A program made the position numbers and the translations under genes. The notes under the pieces are model-generated. The model did no database searches, was not told where the DNA came from, and saw only the letters and a program-made list of their open reading frames with translations. Source: an uncultured Muribaculaceae bacterium (GTDB lineage: Bacteria; Bacteroidota; Bacteroidia; Bacteroidales; Muribaculaceae). From it: a DNA stretch of 14,874 nucleotides. The stretch covers positions 1-14,874 of the forward strand of contig CAKTOT010000054.1 in assembly GCA_934590135.1 (NCBI GenBank), in the 5' to 3' direction. This document shows, in pieces, positions 1 to 5,900 of this stretch (within the stretch, counting starts at the first letter, position 1; each line of letters begins with the position of its first letter).

Positions 1-845
1 TAGTTGTGGTGGTCATCGAAGACGTTGACCTTGACATGTGCGTCAAAACTCTTGACGTAGCGTACAAAAGGCTTCGGATTGGCTATACCGGCAATGACGA
101 GTACGGCATCGTTGGTCGTGAGTTGATCCAATCGTATGGGCGTGCCGCCGAATACCGGACGTGTCTGCTCATAAGCATAGCGCGAATAAAACAGGCCTTG
201 GTCCGGAATCAGGTTGAGGTGTTTGCCGAAGGTCCGGATGTCGATAGGTCGTATGCTGTTCGGACACTTGGTAACGATTACGATGTCGGCACGTGTGATG
301 TTTTTAGCCGATTCGCGCAAGCGGCCGTAAGGTAGCATTTTGTCCTTGAAATACGGACGATTGTATTCAGTGAGAACTATCGATATGTCAGGCTTGACGC
401 GACGATGTTGGAATGCATCGTCCAGAACGATCATACTGAGAGTCGGGTCATCGGCAAGCATCCGCTTTATTCCCGCTACGCGATCCTCGCATACGCACAC
501 TGTGATTTTACGCCCGAATTTGTGATATATCTGGTATGGCTCGTCCCCGATGTCATTGGGCGTCGATTGGGGAGTGGCGGCTACGAATCCGGTGGTGTGT
601 CGTTTGTATCCACGGCTGAGTATTCCGATGTTGAAGCGGTCGCGTAGGGCCGCCACAACATACTCGGTATGAGGCGTTTTTCCGGTGCCACCTACGGCGA
701 GATTGCCGATGCAAACCACTGGGACGTCAAAGGAGTACGACTTGAAAATATTGCAGTTATAGCACAGGTTGCGCACAGCCGTCACTGCGCCGTAAATTTT
801 AGACAGCGGGAGCAGTATGAGTTTGGCTAATGTGGATTTGCGCAT
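1..845 (-). CDS. lpxK: Tetraacyldisaccharide 4'-kinase LpxK (3' end cut off by window)
   Basis: LpxK phosphorylates the 4' position of the lipid A disaccharide at the cytoplasmic face of the inner membrane. The reverse strand is open from an ATG at 845 to the window edge, giving 281 residues; the family usually has about 330-380, so roughly the last 60-100 are missing. An N-terminal stretch with a hydrophobic LILLPLSKIYGA segment is followed by the P-loop GNLAVGGTGKTP (about residues 47-58), SRGYKR (77-82) and the kinase hallmark DDAFQHR (142-148). An in-frame TAG lies eight codons upstream of the ATG with no other start between, so the start is well fixed. The preceding 133 bases after sppA are A/C-rich on the coding strand and show no promoter or terminator, so lpxK probably shares the sppA transcript. 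Function is sure; only the C-terminus is unseen. Confidence 0.95.
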   Translation of the reverse strand, partial: MRKSTLAKLILLPLSKIYGAVTAVRNLCYNCNIFKSYSFDVPVVCIGNLAVGGTGKTPHTEYVVAALRDRFNIGILSRGYKRHTTGFVAATPQSTPNDIGDEPYQIYHKFGRKITVCVCEDRVAGIKRMLADDPTLSMIVLDDAFQHRRVKPDISIVLTEYNRPYFKDKMLPYGRLRESAKNITRADIVIVTKCPNSIRPIDIRTFGKHLNLIPDQGLFYSRYAYEQTRPVFGGTPIRLDQLTTNDAVLVIAGIANPKPFVRYVKSFDAHVKVNVFDDHHN

Positions 846-978
846 CTTGCGTTGTCGTTTTGTGGTATGCTATTATTTGGTGTTGCTTTGTCGTTCTGCG
901 GTGTCTTGTGTCGCTGTTGTGTCTTGCTTTATCGCTTGACTCTCCTGAGGGTGAGTGGTGTTTTATGTCGGCGTTCGT

Positions 979-2775
979 TTATTGGAGGGTGATACATTCC
1001 ATACGCGCTTGTATAGGCGACATACAGACAATTTGTCCCAACATCCTCAATGCTTTATTTGCTTCGGTCGGCGGTATGGCGTTCCAAGCGGCTTTGGCTT
1101 TCAGCGCTTCGGGTATGGCGTTTTGTCCGGCGAAACCGGCAGAGAGCAGCTGTTGTAGTGGTGATATATCAGCGGCCGGATATGTGGCATAAGCCGAAGG
1201 GGCTATGCCTATTTTACGCGCCAGATCGTCAATGGCATCGTGTAGCGAGCCTATTCTGTCTACAAGTCCTATGTGCAATGCTGTATTGCCGTCCCATACG
1301 CGGCCTTGTGCGATGGCATCGACACTATCTCTTGAAATGTGGCGACCATCGGCTACACGCCCTACAAATGTCTCATATCCGCGTTGTATCGCACGCTGCA
1401 TCTCGGTTTTTTGCCTCGGTGTCATATCTTTGGCTATTGATATGTCTACAGCGTCAGGCCCTGTGCTTACACTGGAAAAGTGTATACCGAGGTGTTTGTC
1501 CAATGTCCCCTCGATGGATGGAACGATGCCGAAGATGCCTATGGATCCTGTGAGAGTTTGCGGCATGGCATATATACGATCGGCTTCGCAGGAAATATAG
1601 TAGCCGCCGGAAGCAGCATAGTCGCCCATTGAAACGTACACAGGCTTATTCTGTGTCTTGAAATAACGTACGGCGTCCCATATTTGTTCGCTGGCAAAAG
1701 CGCTGCCGCCGCCCGAATTGACACGTAATACCATTCCGACGACATTTTCATCTTTAGCCAGACTTAGTATCTCGGGTACAAGCGAGGATGCGACAATGCC
1801 TTCTTTGCCGTCTTCGGTGATATCTCCGTTGGCAAAGACTACGGCGATGTGCCGGTCGTTTGCTGTGGCCGAGGTCGCTTCGACATAATCTGACAGATAT
1901 TCGGCCGGGGATATTAACTCAAGGTTTTCCGGATTTTCGGTCTCTGTGAGCGCGCATAAGACGTCTTCGACTTGGCGCCGATATGCGGTTTTGTCTATGA
2001 GTTTATGACTGAAGCACCATTGTGCGCTGTGACTCATGGTAAGCGAGTCGGCCAATGCACATACATCGCCAGCAGACATCTTACGCGACAAGCTGATGCC
2101 TTCCGAAATGGAGTTCCATATCGAGTCGAGGAATAGTTGGGTCTGCATACGTGCAGGCTCGCTCATACTATTAAGAAGGAATGGTTCAACGGCACTTTTG
2201 TAAGTTCCCACTTTGAATACTTGGATGTTGACATCCAATTTGTCTAAGGCGTCTTTGAAATAGGGAACGGAGGATGACAGCCCGTGGATGTCAAGGGTGC
2301 CCATAGGGTTGAGGTATACCGTATCGGCGGCTGATGCTACGAAATAATCGCCTTGGCTGAAATCATCGCCATAGGCCAAGACCCATTTGTCTGTGCTTTT
2401 TTTGAAGCGAGCAAGTGCTTCGCGCAGTTCTGCACGTGAGGCGTAACCTAATGTGCTGCCTGCGCAGTCGATGTATACTCCGTCAATACGGCTGTCTGTG
2501 GCGGCGTATTCCAACGAGCGTAAGATCTCTTCAAAAGTCGTGGTATTGGTTTCGCCGTTGAGGATGAGGTCGGGAATGTCTTGCGGTGTTTGGTGCTCGC
2601 TGATGGTCCCATCAAGATGTATATGCAATATGCTGTGGTATGCTATCTCGACACTTTTGAGGCTTGATCCGACAAGTCCGGCAATGAATACAATCGAAAG
2701 AACGAATAGTAGCATCACCGACAGCCAAATAGCGGCCATCGAGCCGAGGAATGACATAAAGAATTTTTTTAGCAT
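979..2775 (-). CDS. sppA: Signal peptide peptidase SppA, 67 kDa type
   Basis: SppA is a membrane-anchored serine protease that degrades signal peptides left in the inner membrane after secretion. The protein has 598 residues, normal for the long two-domain form. A single N-terminal membrane segment spans about residues 10-37. The catalytic dyad is visible: Lys193 in GTYKSAVEPF of the N-terminal half and Ser389 in GDYAASGGYY of the C-terminal half, matching Lys209 and Ser409 of E. coli SppA. The start ATG lies about 70 nt downstream of a strong promoter. Codons 2-4 read CTA AAA AAA, creating a seven-A run that could allow polymerase or ribosome slippage. lpxK follows 133 bases downstream, so the two likely form an envelope operon. 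Identification is firm. Confidence 0.97.
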   Translation of the reverse strand: MLKKFFMSFLGSMAAIWLSVMLLFVLSIVFIAGLVGSSLKSVEIAYHSILHIHLDGTISEHQTPQDIPDLILNGETNTTTFEEILRSLEYAATDSRIDGVYIDCAGSTLGYASRAELREALARFKKSTDKWVLAYGDDFSQGDYFVASAADTVYLNPMGTLDIHGLSSSVPYFKDALDKLDVNIQVFKVGTYKSAVEPFLLNSMSEPARMQTQLFLDSIWNSISEGISLSRKMSAGDVCALADSLTMSHSAQWCFSHKLIDKTAYRRQVEDVLCALTETENPENLELISPAEYLSDYVEATSATANDRHIAVVFANGDITEDGKEGIVASSLVPEILSLAKDENVVGMVLRVNSGGGSAFASEQIWDAVRYFKTQNKPVYVSMGDYAASGGYYISCEADRIYAMPQTLTGSIGIFGIVPSIEGTLDKHLGIHFSSVSTGPDAVDISIAKDMTPRQKTEMQRAIQRGYETFVGRVADGRHISRDSVDAIAQGRVWDGNTALHIGLVDRIGSLHDAIDDLARKIGIAPSAYATYPAADISPLQQLLSAGFAGQNAIPEALKAKAAWNAIPPTEANKALRMLGQIVCMSPIQARMECITLQ

Positions 2776-2795
2776 AGTCGTCCGTGTCTGTTACG

Positions 2796-2833
2796 AAAAA
2801 CACCATACCGCGTGACATTGTGTTCGCGCGGTA
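2796..2833 (-). promoter_or_regulatory. GC-rich hairpin with U5 in the sppA 5' leader
   Basis: TACCGCG (2827-2833 read on the reverse strand) pairs perfectly with CGCGGTA (2806-2812), a 7-bp stem with a 14-nt loop, starting about 10 nt from the predicted transcript 5' end. Five nucleotides later the RNA reads UUUUU (2800-2796). It may stabilise the 5' end or act as a weak attenuator. The pairing is seen; the role is inferred. Confidence 0.45.
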
Positions 2834-2849
2834 CAGATTGTCCGATGTG

Positions 2850-2881
2850 CAAAGTTACTAATAAATCCTCGGTCATCCAAA
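2850..2881 (-). promoter_or_regulatory. Bacteroidales-type promoter of sppA-lpxK
   Basis: On the reverse strand TTTG (2881-2878) is separated by exactly 20 bases from TAACTTTG (2857-2850), which continues as TAACTTTGCA. This matches the TTTG / TAnnTTTG promoter recognised by the Bacteroides primary sigma factor. Transcription would start near 2843, giving a leader of about 70 nt before the sppA ATG. Confidence 0.8.
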
Positions 2882-3005
2882 GTTTTACACTATTTTGTCG
2901 CTCATGCTTGCGCGCAAAAGTGTGCCGTTGTAATGGCTTGCAGCGTTCACATTGAGTCGAAATGGACTGTAGTTGTCGAAGTGTCGGTTGTCTGGAGCAG
3001 TAATG

Positions 3006-3569
3006 CTATTTATTGTTATAGTTGCACATAGCGTGTTGTAGCCCGGCAAGTATGGCGTCTTGTGCGGCTTCAACGGCAATGTTTATGCGTGCCGGAAGTG
3101 CTTCTTCTTGTTCGGGTGTGAAATGTCCGAGAACATAGTCGACTTGGCATCCGCGAGGAAAGTCGTTCCCTACGCCGAAGCGAAGTCGTGCGTAGTTTTG
3201 CGTGCCAAGCATGGCTGCAATGTTCTTTAGACCGTTGTGCCCTGCATCGCTGCCGGATGGCTTGAGGCGTATGGCGCCGAAGGGTAGGGCTATGTCATCG
3301 ACGAGTACAAGGATGTTGTCGATGTCGATATTCTCCTTGTCTTTCCAATAGCGGACGGCGTTGCCGCTGAGATTCATATATGTAGATGGCTTGAGCAGAA
3401 CCACTTGTTGGTTCTTAAGGCGTGCGTGTGCGATGTCGCCGTAACGTCCGGTTTCAAAAGAAATATTGGACGCCTGAGCCCAGGCGTCCAATATTCTGAA
3501 ACCGATGTTATGTCTGGTGTCACGATATTCATCGCCGATATTGCCCAAGCCAACAATGAGATGTTTCAT
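3006..3569 (-). CDS. pth: Peptidyl-tRNA hydrolase
   Basis: Pth cleaves the ester bond of peptidyl-tRNAs that drop off ribosomes, recycling tRNA in the cytoplasm. The 187-residue length is typical. Active-site residues are present: Asn10 in VGLGNIG, the catalytic His20 in TRHNIGF, Asn66 in MNLSGNAV, Asp91 in VDDIALPFG, and His111-Asn112 in DAGHNGL. It starts 32 bases after the rplY stop with no promoter in the gap, so the two are almost certainly cotranscribed; rplY-pth adjacency is common in bacteria. Residues 22-41 are encoded by a very long hairpin (see the feature at 3449-3504). Despite this, the length and residues here look like ordinary Bacteroidales Pth as recalled, so the hairpin is made by codon choice in native sequence, not by an insertion. 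No clear terminator follows before the sppA promoter at 2881. Confidence 0.97.
   Translation of the reverse strand: MKHLIVGLGNIGDEYRDTRHNIGFRILDAWAQASNISFETGRYGDIAHARLKNQQVVLLKPSTYMNLSGNAVRYWKDKENIDIDNILVLVDDIALPFGAIRLKPSGSDAGHNGLKNIAAMLGTQNYARLRFGVGNDFPRGCQVDYVLGHFTPEQEEALPARINIAVEAAQDAILAGLQHAMCNYNNK
3449..3504 (-). repeat. Large perfect inverted repeat inside pth (23 bp paired)
   Basis: On the reverse strand AATATTGGACGCCTG (3495-3481) is followed by loop GGCT (3480-3477) and CAGGCGTCCAATATT (3476-3462): 15 bp with no mismatch. Outside it CGGTTTCA (3504-3497) pairs perfectly with TGAAACCG (3456-3449), 8 bp, separated by an internal loop of 1 and 5 bases. The 3' side of the inner stem is followed by TCTTTT, giving a terminator-like look. 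It starts about 98 nt downstream of the rplY stop codon and covers pth codons 22-41. The pairing is seen directly. Possible roles are attenuation or processing between rplY and pth, cruciform binding, or a product of quasi-palindrome correction. Confidence 0.85.
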
Positions 3570-3601
3570 CGTTGCTATATCGGGTATCGGTTATGAATAT
3601 A

Positions 3602-4252
3602 TTATTCGGCAGCGGCTGCCTGTGCACCACGAGCGGCGCGGGTCAGCTGTACGGCGCATACTACGGCGTTCTTGGCGTTGACCAATTCGAGGCCTTCGAA
3701 GTGGATGTCACCTACTTGGAGGGTCTTGCCGAGGCCGAGGTTGTCGACGTTGATGACAAGGCGTTCGGGAACGTTGGTGTAGACGGCTTTTACTTTGAGC
3801 TTCTTCATCGAAAGGCTGAGCTTACCACCGGCTTTTACACCTTCGGCGTGGCCTTCGAGTTTGACGGGTACTTGAATGATTACAGGTTTCTTGTCGTCAA
3901 CTTCGAGGAAGTCCATGTGGAGGATGGTGTCCTTGACGGGGTGGAACTGGATATCCTTGAGGATGGCCATCTTTTTGCCGCCATTGAAGTCGAGCTCGAT
4001 AGCGAAGATGTCGGGGGTATAGACAAGCTTGCGTACATCGTCTTGCGCTACAACGAGGTCTGTAGTAATCAGTGCTTTGTTGTCGCCGATTTCAACGAGC
4101 TTTTGGCCGGGAGCAAGAGTGCCGGTAAAGGGAAGTTCGACAGCGGCGCCGCCATTGAGGACTACGGGAATTTTGCCTTCGGCACGCAGTGCCTTGGTTG
4201 CCTTTTTGCCCAGGTCTGTACGGGGCTCGGCTTGAAGTTGGAATGTCTTCAT
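3602..4252 (-). CDS. rplY: 50S ribosomal protein L25, long (CTC) form
   Basis: L25 binds 5S rRNA in the large ribosomal subunit. At 216 residues this is the two-domain CTC/TL5 form: an N-terminal 5S-binding beta-barrel (about residues 1-92, with the conserved DLGKKATKALRAEGKIP stretch at 13-29) and a C-terminal TL5 domain (about 95-190). A short Ala-rich tail ends the protein. The start ATG follows an A/C-rich leader, CAACAACAAACAACA, with no Shine-Dalgarno, typical of Bacteroidota. It has its own promoter about 90 bases upstream and a leader hairpin. It leads the rplY-pth operon. A longer antisense reading frame covers the whole gene but has no family resemblance and is a shadow. Confidence 0.97.
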   Translation of the reverse strand: MKTFQLQAEPRTDLGKKATKALRAEGKIPVVLNGGAAVELPFTGTLAPGQKLVEIGDNKALITTDLVVAQDDVRKLVYTPDIFAIELDFNGGKKMAILKDIQFHPVKDTILHMDFLEVDDKKPVIIQVPVKLEGHAEGVKAGGKLSLSMKKLKVKAVYTNVPERLVINVDNLGLGKTLQVGDIHFEGLELVNAKNAVVCAVQLTRAARGAQAAAAE

Positions 4253-4276
4253 TGTTGTTTGTTGTTGTTTTGTGTT

Positions 4277-4302
4277 ACTAAAAATTAAGCTGCTCTTAAT
4301 TT
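4277..4302 (-). promoter_or_regulatory. AT-rich hairpin with U5 in the rplY 5' leader
   Basis: AAATTAAG (4302-4295) pairs perfectly with CTTAATTT (4289-4282) around the 5-nt loop AGCAG, and the RNA then continues UUAG, so five U residues overlap the stem end. It sits between the predicted transcription start (about 4331) and the ATG (4252). It resembles a weak attenuator, or a leader structure for feedback by L25. The role is inferred only. Confidence 0.4.
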
Positions 4303-4337
4303 CCCATCACACGGGGGAGGGCTATGAAAAGCGGTTG

Positions 4338-4368
4338 CAAAGGTACGGATTTTTTTGCTGGCGTGCAA
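4338..4368 (-). promoter_or_regulatory. Bacteroidales-type promoter of rplY-pth
   Basis: On the reverse strand TTG (4368-4366) lies 20 bases before TACCTTTG (4345-4338), continuing TACCTTTGCA. Nineteen bases across the -7 region (4336-4354) are identical to those of the rpoD promoter (5568-5586). The predicted leader is about 80 nt. Confidence 0.75.
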
Positions 4369-4602
4369 TAGTTTGGGCTTTATTTCCACTGTTTTTGCGC
4401 TAATGTGTGTATGCTTTACGTGAATGTGTTCGCTTATAGAGCTTATATTCCTTTTGGAGGAACGCTTTGTGGTCGTGCATTGTTTACTTTTTTTATCTGC
4501 CCGTTTCTGCCTATTGGGCCTTCTGTTTGTTGTATCGTTGAGTATGGGCTGCGCAGACAAAATTGAATGTCGCGAGGGGTAAAAAAAGTATGGTATGGCA
4601 GA
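4369..4602. other. Gene-free stretch between the rpoD terminator and rplY promoter
   Basis: I see no gene here. A 106-codon reverse reading frame crosses it but begins inside the rpoD terminator, overlaps the rplY promoter, is Lys/Arg/Thr/Ser-rich without motifs, and is not credible. The base composition is more AT-rich than the flanking genes, with a seven-A run at 4579-4585. No tRNA fold, no promoter of the type used elsewhere in the window and no strong hairpin was found. Confidence 0.6.
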
Positions 4603-4634
4603 CAAAAATCCCAGGCTGTGATTAGCCCGGGATT
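4603..4634 (-). terminator. Intrinsic terminator of rpoD
   Basis: On the reverse strand AATCCCGGGCT (4634-4624), loop AATCAC, and AGCCTGGGATT (4617-4607) form an 11-bp stem with one G-U wobble; the RNA ends in a run of five U residues and then G (4608-4603). The stem is complete only on the reverse strand, where the odd pair is G-U and not A-C, which fits termination of rpoD, whose stop is 47 bases upstream. Confidence 0.85.
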
Positions 4635-4680
4635 ATATATGTGCCTATTATTCGGTCGTATGACGTGACAGATGTTCGGT

Positions 4681-5541
4681 TTATTGACCGAGGTAAGTCT
4701 TGAGTAGTCGTGAACGTTGGCCTTTAAGGCGTCGTATGGCTTTTTCTTTGATTTGGCGTACGCGTTCGCGTGTCAAGTCGAATTTGGCGCCGATTTCTTC
4801 GAGTGTCATTTCTTGACAGCCTATGCCGAAGAACATTTTCAAAATTTCGCGTTCGCGCTCATGGAGCTGATGCAGGGCGCGATCCACTTCCTTCGAAAGA
4901 GATTCCTGGTTAAGGGTGGCGTCTGCCATAGGTGAGTCGTCGTTGGTGAGCACATCAAGCAGCGAGTTGTCTTCTCCTTCGACAAAGGGGGCGTCTACCG
5001 AGATGTGGCGTCCGGACACCTTGAGCGTATCGGCCACTTTTTCGACTGGTATGTCAAGTTGTGCGGCCAATTCTTCCGGCGATGGGCGGCGTTCGTTCTC
5101 TTGCTCAAACTTGGAGAGTGCCTTGGTGATTTTGTTGAGCGACCCTACTTGATTGAGGGGAAGTCGTACGATGCGCGATTGTTCGGCAAGGGCTTGTAGG
5201 ATAGATTGGCGTATCCACCATACGGCGTAAGATATGAATTTGAAGCCTCGTGTTTCGTCGAATTTTTCGGCGGCTTTGATGAGTCCGAGGTTTCCTTCGT
5301 TGATAAGGTCCGGTAGCGAAAGCCCCTGGTTCTGATACTGTTTTGCGACAGAGACAACGAATCTGAGGTTGGCGCGCGTAAGCTTTTCAAGGGCTTTTCG
5401 GTCGCCTTGCTTGATGCGTTGGGCCAGTTCTACTTCTTCTTCTACTGTAATGAGTTCCTCGCGACCTATCTCTTGGAGATATTTGTCGAGGGAGGCGCTT
5501 TCGCGGTTGGTAATGGATTTTGTAATCTTGAGTTGTCTCAT
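4681..5541 (-). CDS. rpoD: Primary sigma factor of RNA polymerase (RpoD/SigA, Bacteroidetes type)
   Basis: This sigma-70 subunit directs RNA polymerase to housekeeping promoters. At 286 residues it lacks region 1.1 and the large non-conserved region, as is usual for the primary sigma of Bacteroidota. Visible parts are region 1.2 (about 15-45, LDKYLQEIGRE), region 2 (about 50-122, with NLRFVVSVAKQYQ, DLINEGNLGLIKAAEKFD and SYAVWWIRQSILQAL), region 3 (about 130-200, LPLNQVGSLNKI and VDAPF) and region 4 (about 222-280, with the -35-binding helix-turn-helix LEEIGAKFDLTRERVRQI). The gene is monocistronic, with its own promoter 30 bases upstream of the ATG and a strong terminator. Its promoter matches the sequence this sigma class recognises, so it likely transcribes itself. 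A stress or ECF sigma is excluded by the full regions 1.2-4 and the WWIRQ signature. Confidence 0.97.
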   Translation of the reverse strand: MRQLKITKSITNRESASLDKYLQEIGREELITVEEEVELAQRIKQGDRKALEKLTRANLRFVVSVAKQYQNQGLSLPDLINEGNLGLIKAAEKFDETRGFKFISYAVWWIRQSILQALAEQSRIVRLPLNQVGSLNKITKALSKFEQENERRPSPEELAAQLDIPVEKVADTLKVSGRHISVDAPFVEGEDNSLLDVLTNDDSPMADATLNQESLSKEVDRALHQLHEREREILKMFFGIGCQEMTLEEIGAKFDLTRERVRQIKEKAIRRLKGQRSRLLKTYLGQ

Positions 5542-5569
5542 AACTGTGTACTTCAGTCCAAAGATTGTG

Positions 5570-5601
5570 CAAAGGTACGGATTTTTATTGAGCTCTCCAA
5601 A
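5570..5601 (-). promoter_or_regulatory. Bacteroidales-type promoter of rpoD
   Basis: On the reverse strand TTTG (5601-5598), a 20-base spacer and TACCTTTG (5577-5570), continuing as TACCTTTGCA, make a full match to the Bacteroides consensus. Transcription would begin near 5563, leaving a short leader of about 20 nt before the ATG, unlike the longer leaders of sppA, rplY and pgm. Confidence 0.82.
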
Positions 5602-5693
5602 GTAAAAATGATGCCTGTGCGGTTAAATTATGCTAAACGATTATTCTTCTCATCGATATTCAGTGTGTATCACTATTGTAGACAAGAATGGAC

Positions 5694-5740
5694 AAAAAAC
5701 TATTTCACCATTACCGCAATGGTCCGCGGCAAGGGTGAAA
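5694..5740 (-). terminator. Terminator about 160-200 nt downstream of degP
   Basis: On the reverse strand TTTCACC (5740-5734) pairs with GGTGAAA (5709-5703), followed by TA, G and six T residues (5699-5694). Inside lies CCGC...GCGG, and an alternative inner hairpin ACCATT-GCGGT-AATGGT (5723-5707) shares bases with the outer stem. Either fold sits just before the U6 run. It would end the degP transcript or a separate small RNA. Confidence 0.65.
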
Positions 5741-5897
5741 TTTTGGGTATAATGTATTGTCGATCGCAGCTGCCTTCCGGATTTGCAGCTACCATCCGAA
5801 GATCGCTTGCTCAGTTTGTCATATTTCTGCGTACGAAATTATATGACGCCGTGTGACTGTCGTCACTGATCTTGGCTGAGTGTTGCGATGTCTCAAC
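5741..5897 (-). ncRNA. Possible small RNA or structured degP 3' UTR
   Basis: These bases between the degP stop and the terminator at 5694-5740 hold no gene but several inverted repeats: GTGAC-GACA-GTCAC (5866-5853); CGATC/GATCG (5805-5801 with 5765-5761) enclosing TTCGGAT/ATCCGGAA (5800-5794 with 5782-5775, one bulged base); and, in conflict with it, AGCTGC/GCAGCT (5790-5785 with 5773-5768). No promoter with the window's -7 consensus was found inside, so processing from the degP mRNA is as likely as an independent gene. No match to 6S, RNase P, SRP or tmRNA was recognised. Confidence 0.3.
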
Positions 5898-5900
5898 TTA

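Noticed and set aside
979..2775. Mobile element or horizontally acquired island anywhere in the window
   Set aside because: No transposase, integrase, terminal repeats or composition shift was seen; all genes are core functions on one strand.
2908..2917. Self-complementary TTGCGCGCAA downstream of pth, considered as a terminator
   Set aside because: It has no loop, no extended stem and no U run, so it does not resemble a terminator. It was left uncalled.
3572..4288. 238-codon open frame on the plus strand, opposite rplY
   Set aside because: It lies wholly antisense to an unmistakable L25 gene; it has no recognisable domain, and its Val/Asp/Glu/Phe/Gly-rich composition is that expected of the complementary frame.
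4285..4605. 106-codon reverse frame in the rpoD-rplY gap
   Set aside because: It would start inside the rpoD terminator and run through the rplY promoter and leader hairpin; low-complexity basic sequence without a family match.
5785..5790. H-type pseudoknot between AGCTGC in the loop and GCAGCT at 5768-5773 downstream of degP
   Set aside because: The linking loop would be one base across a 7-bp stem, which is sterically unlikely; the two pairings are better seen as alternatives.
5407..5856. 149-codon plus-strand frame crossing the rpoD 5' end into the intergenic region
   Set aside because: Mostly antisense to rpoD and its promoter; no coherent protein features.
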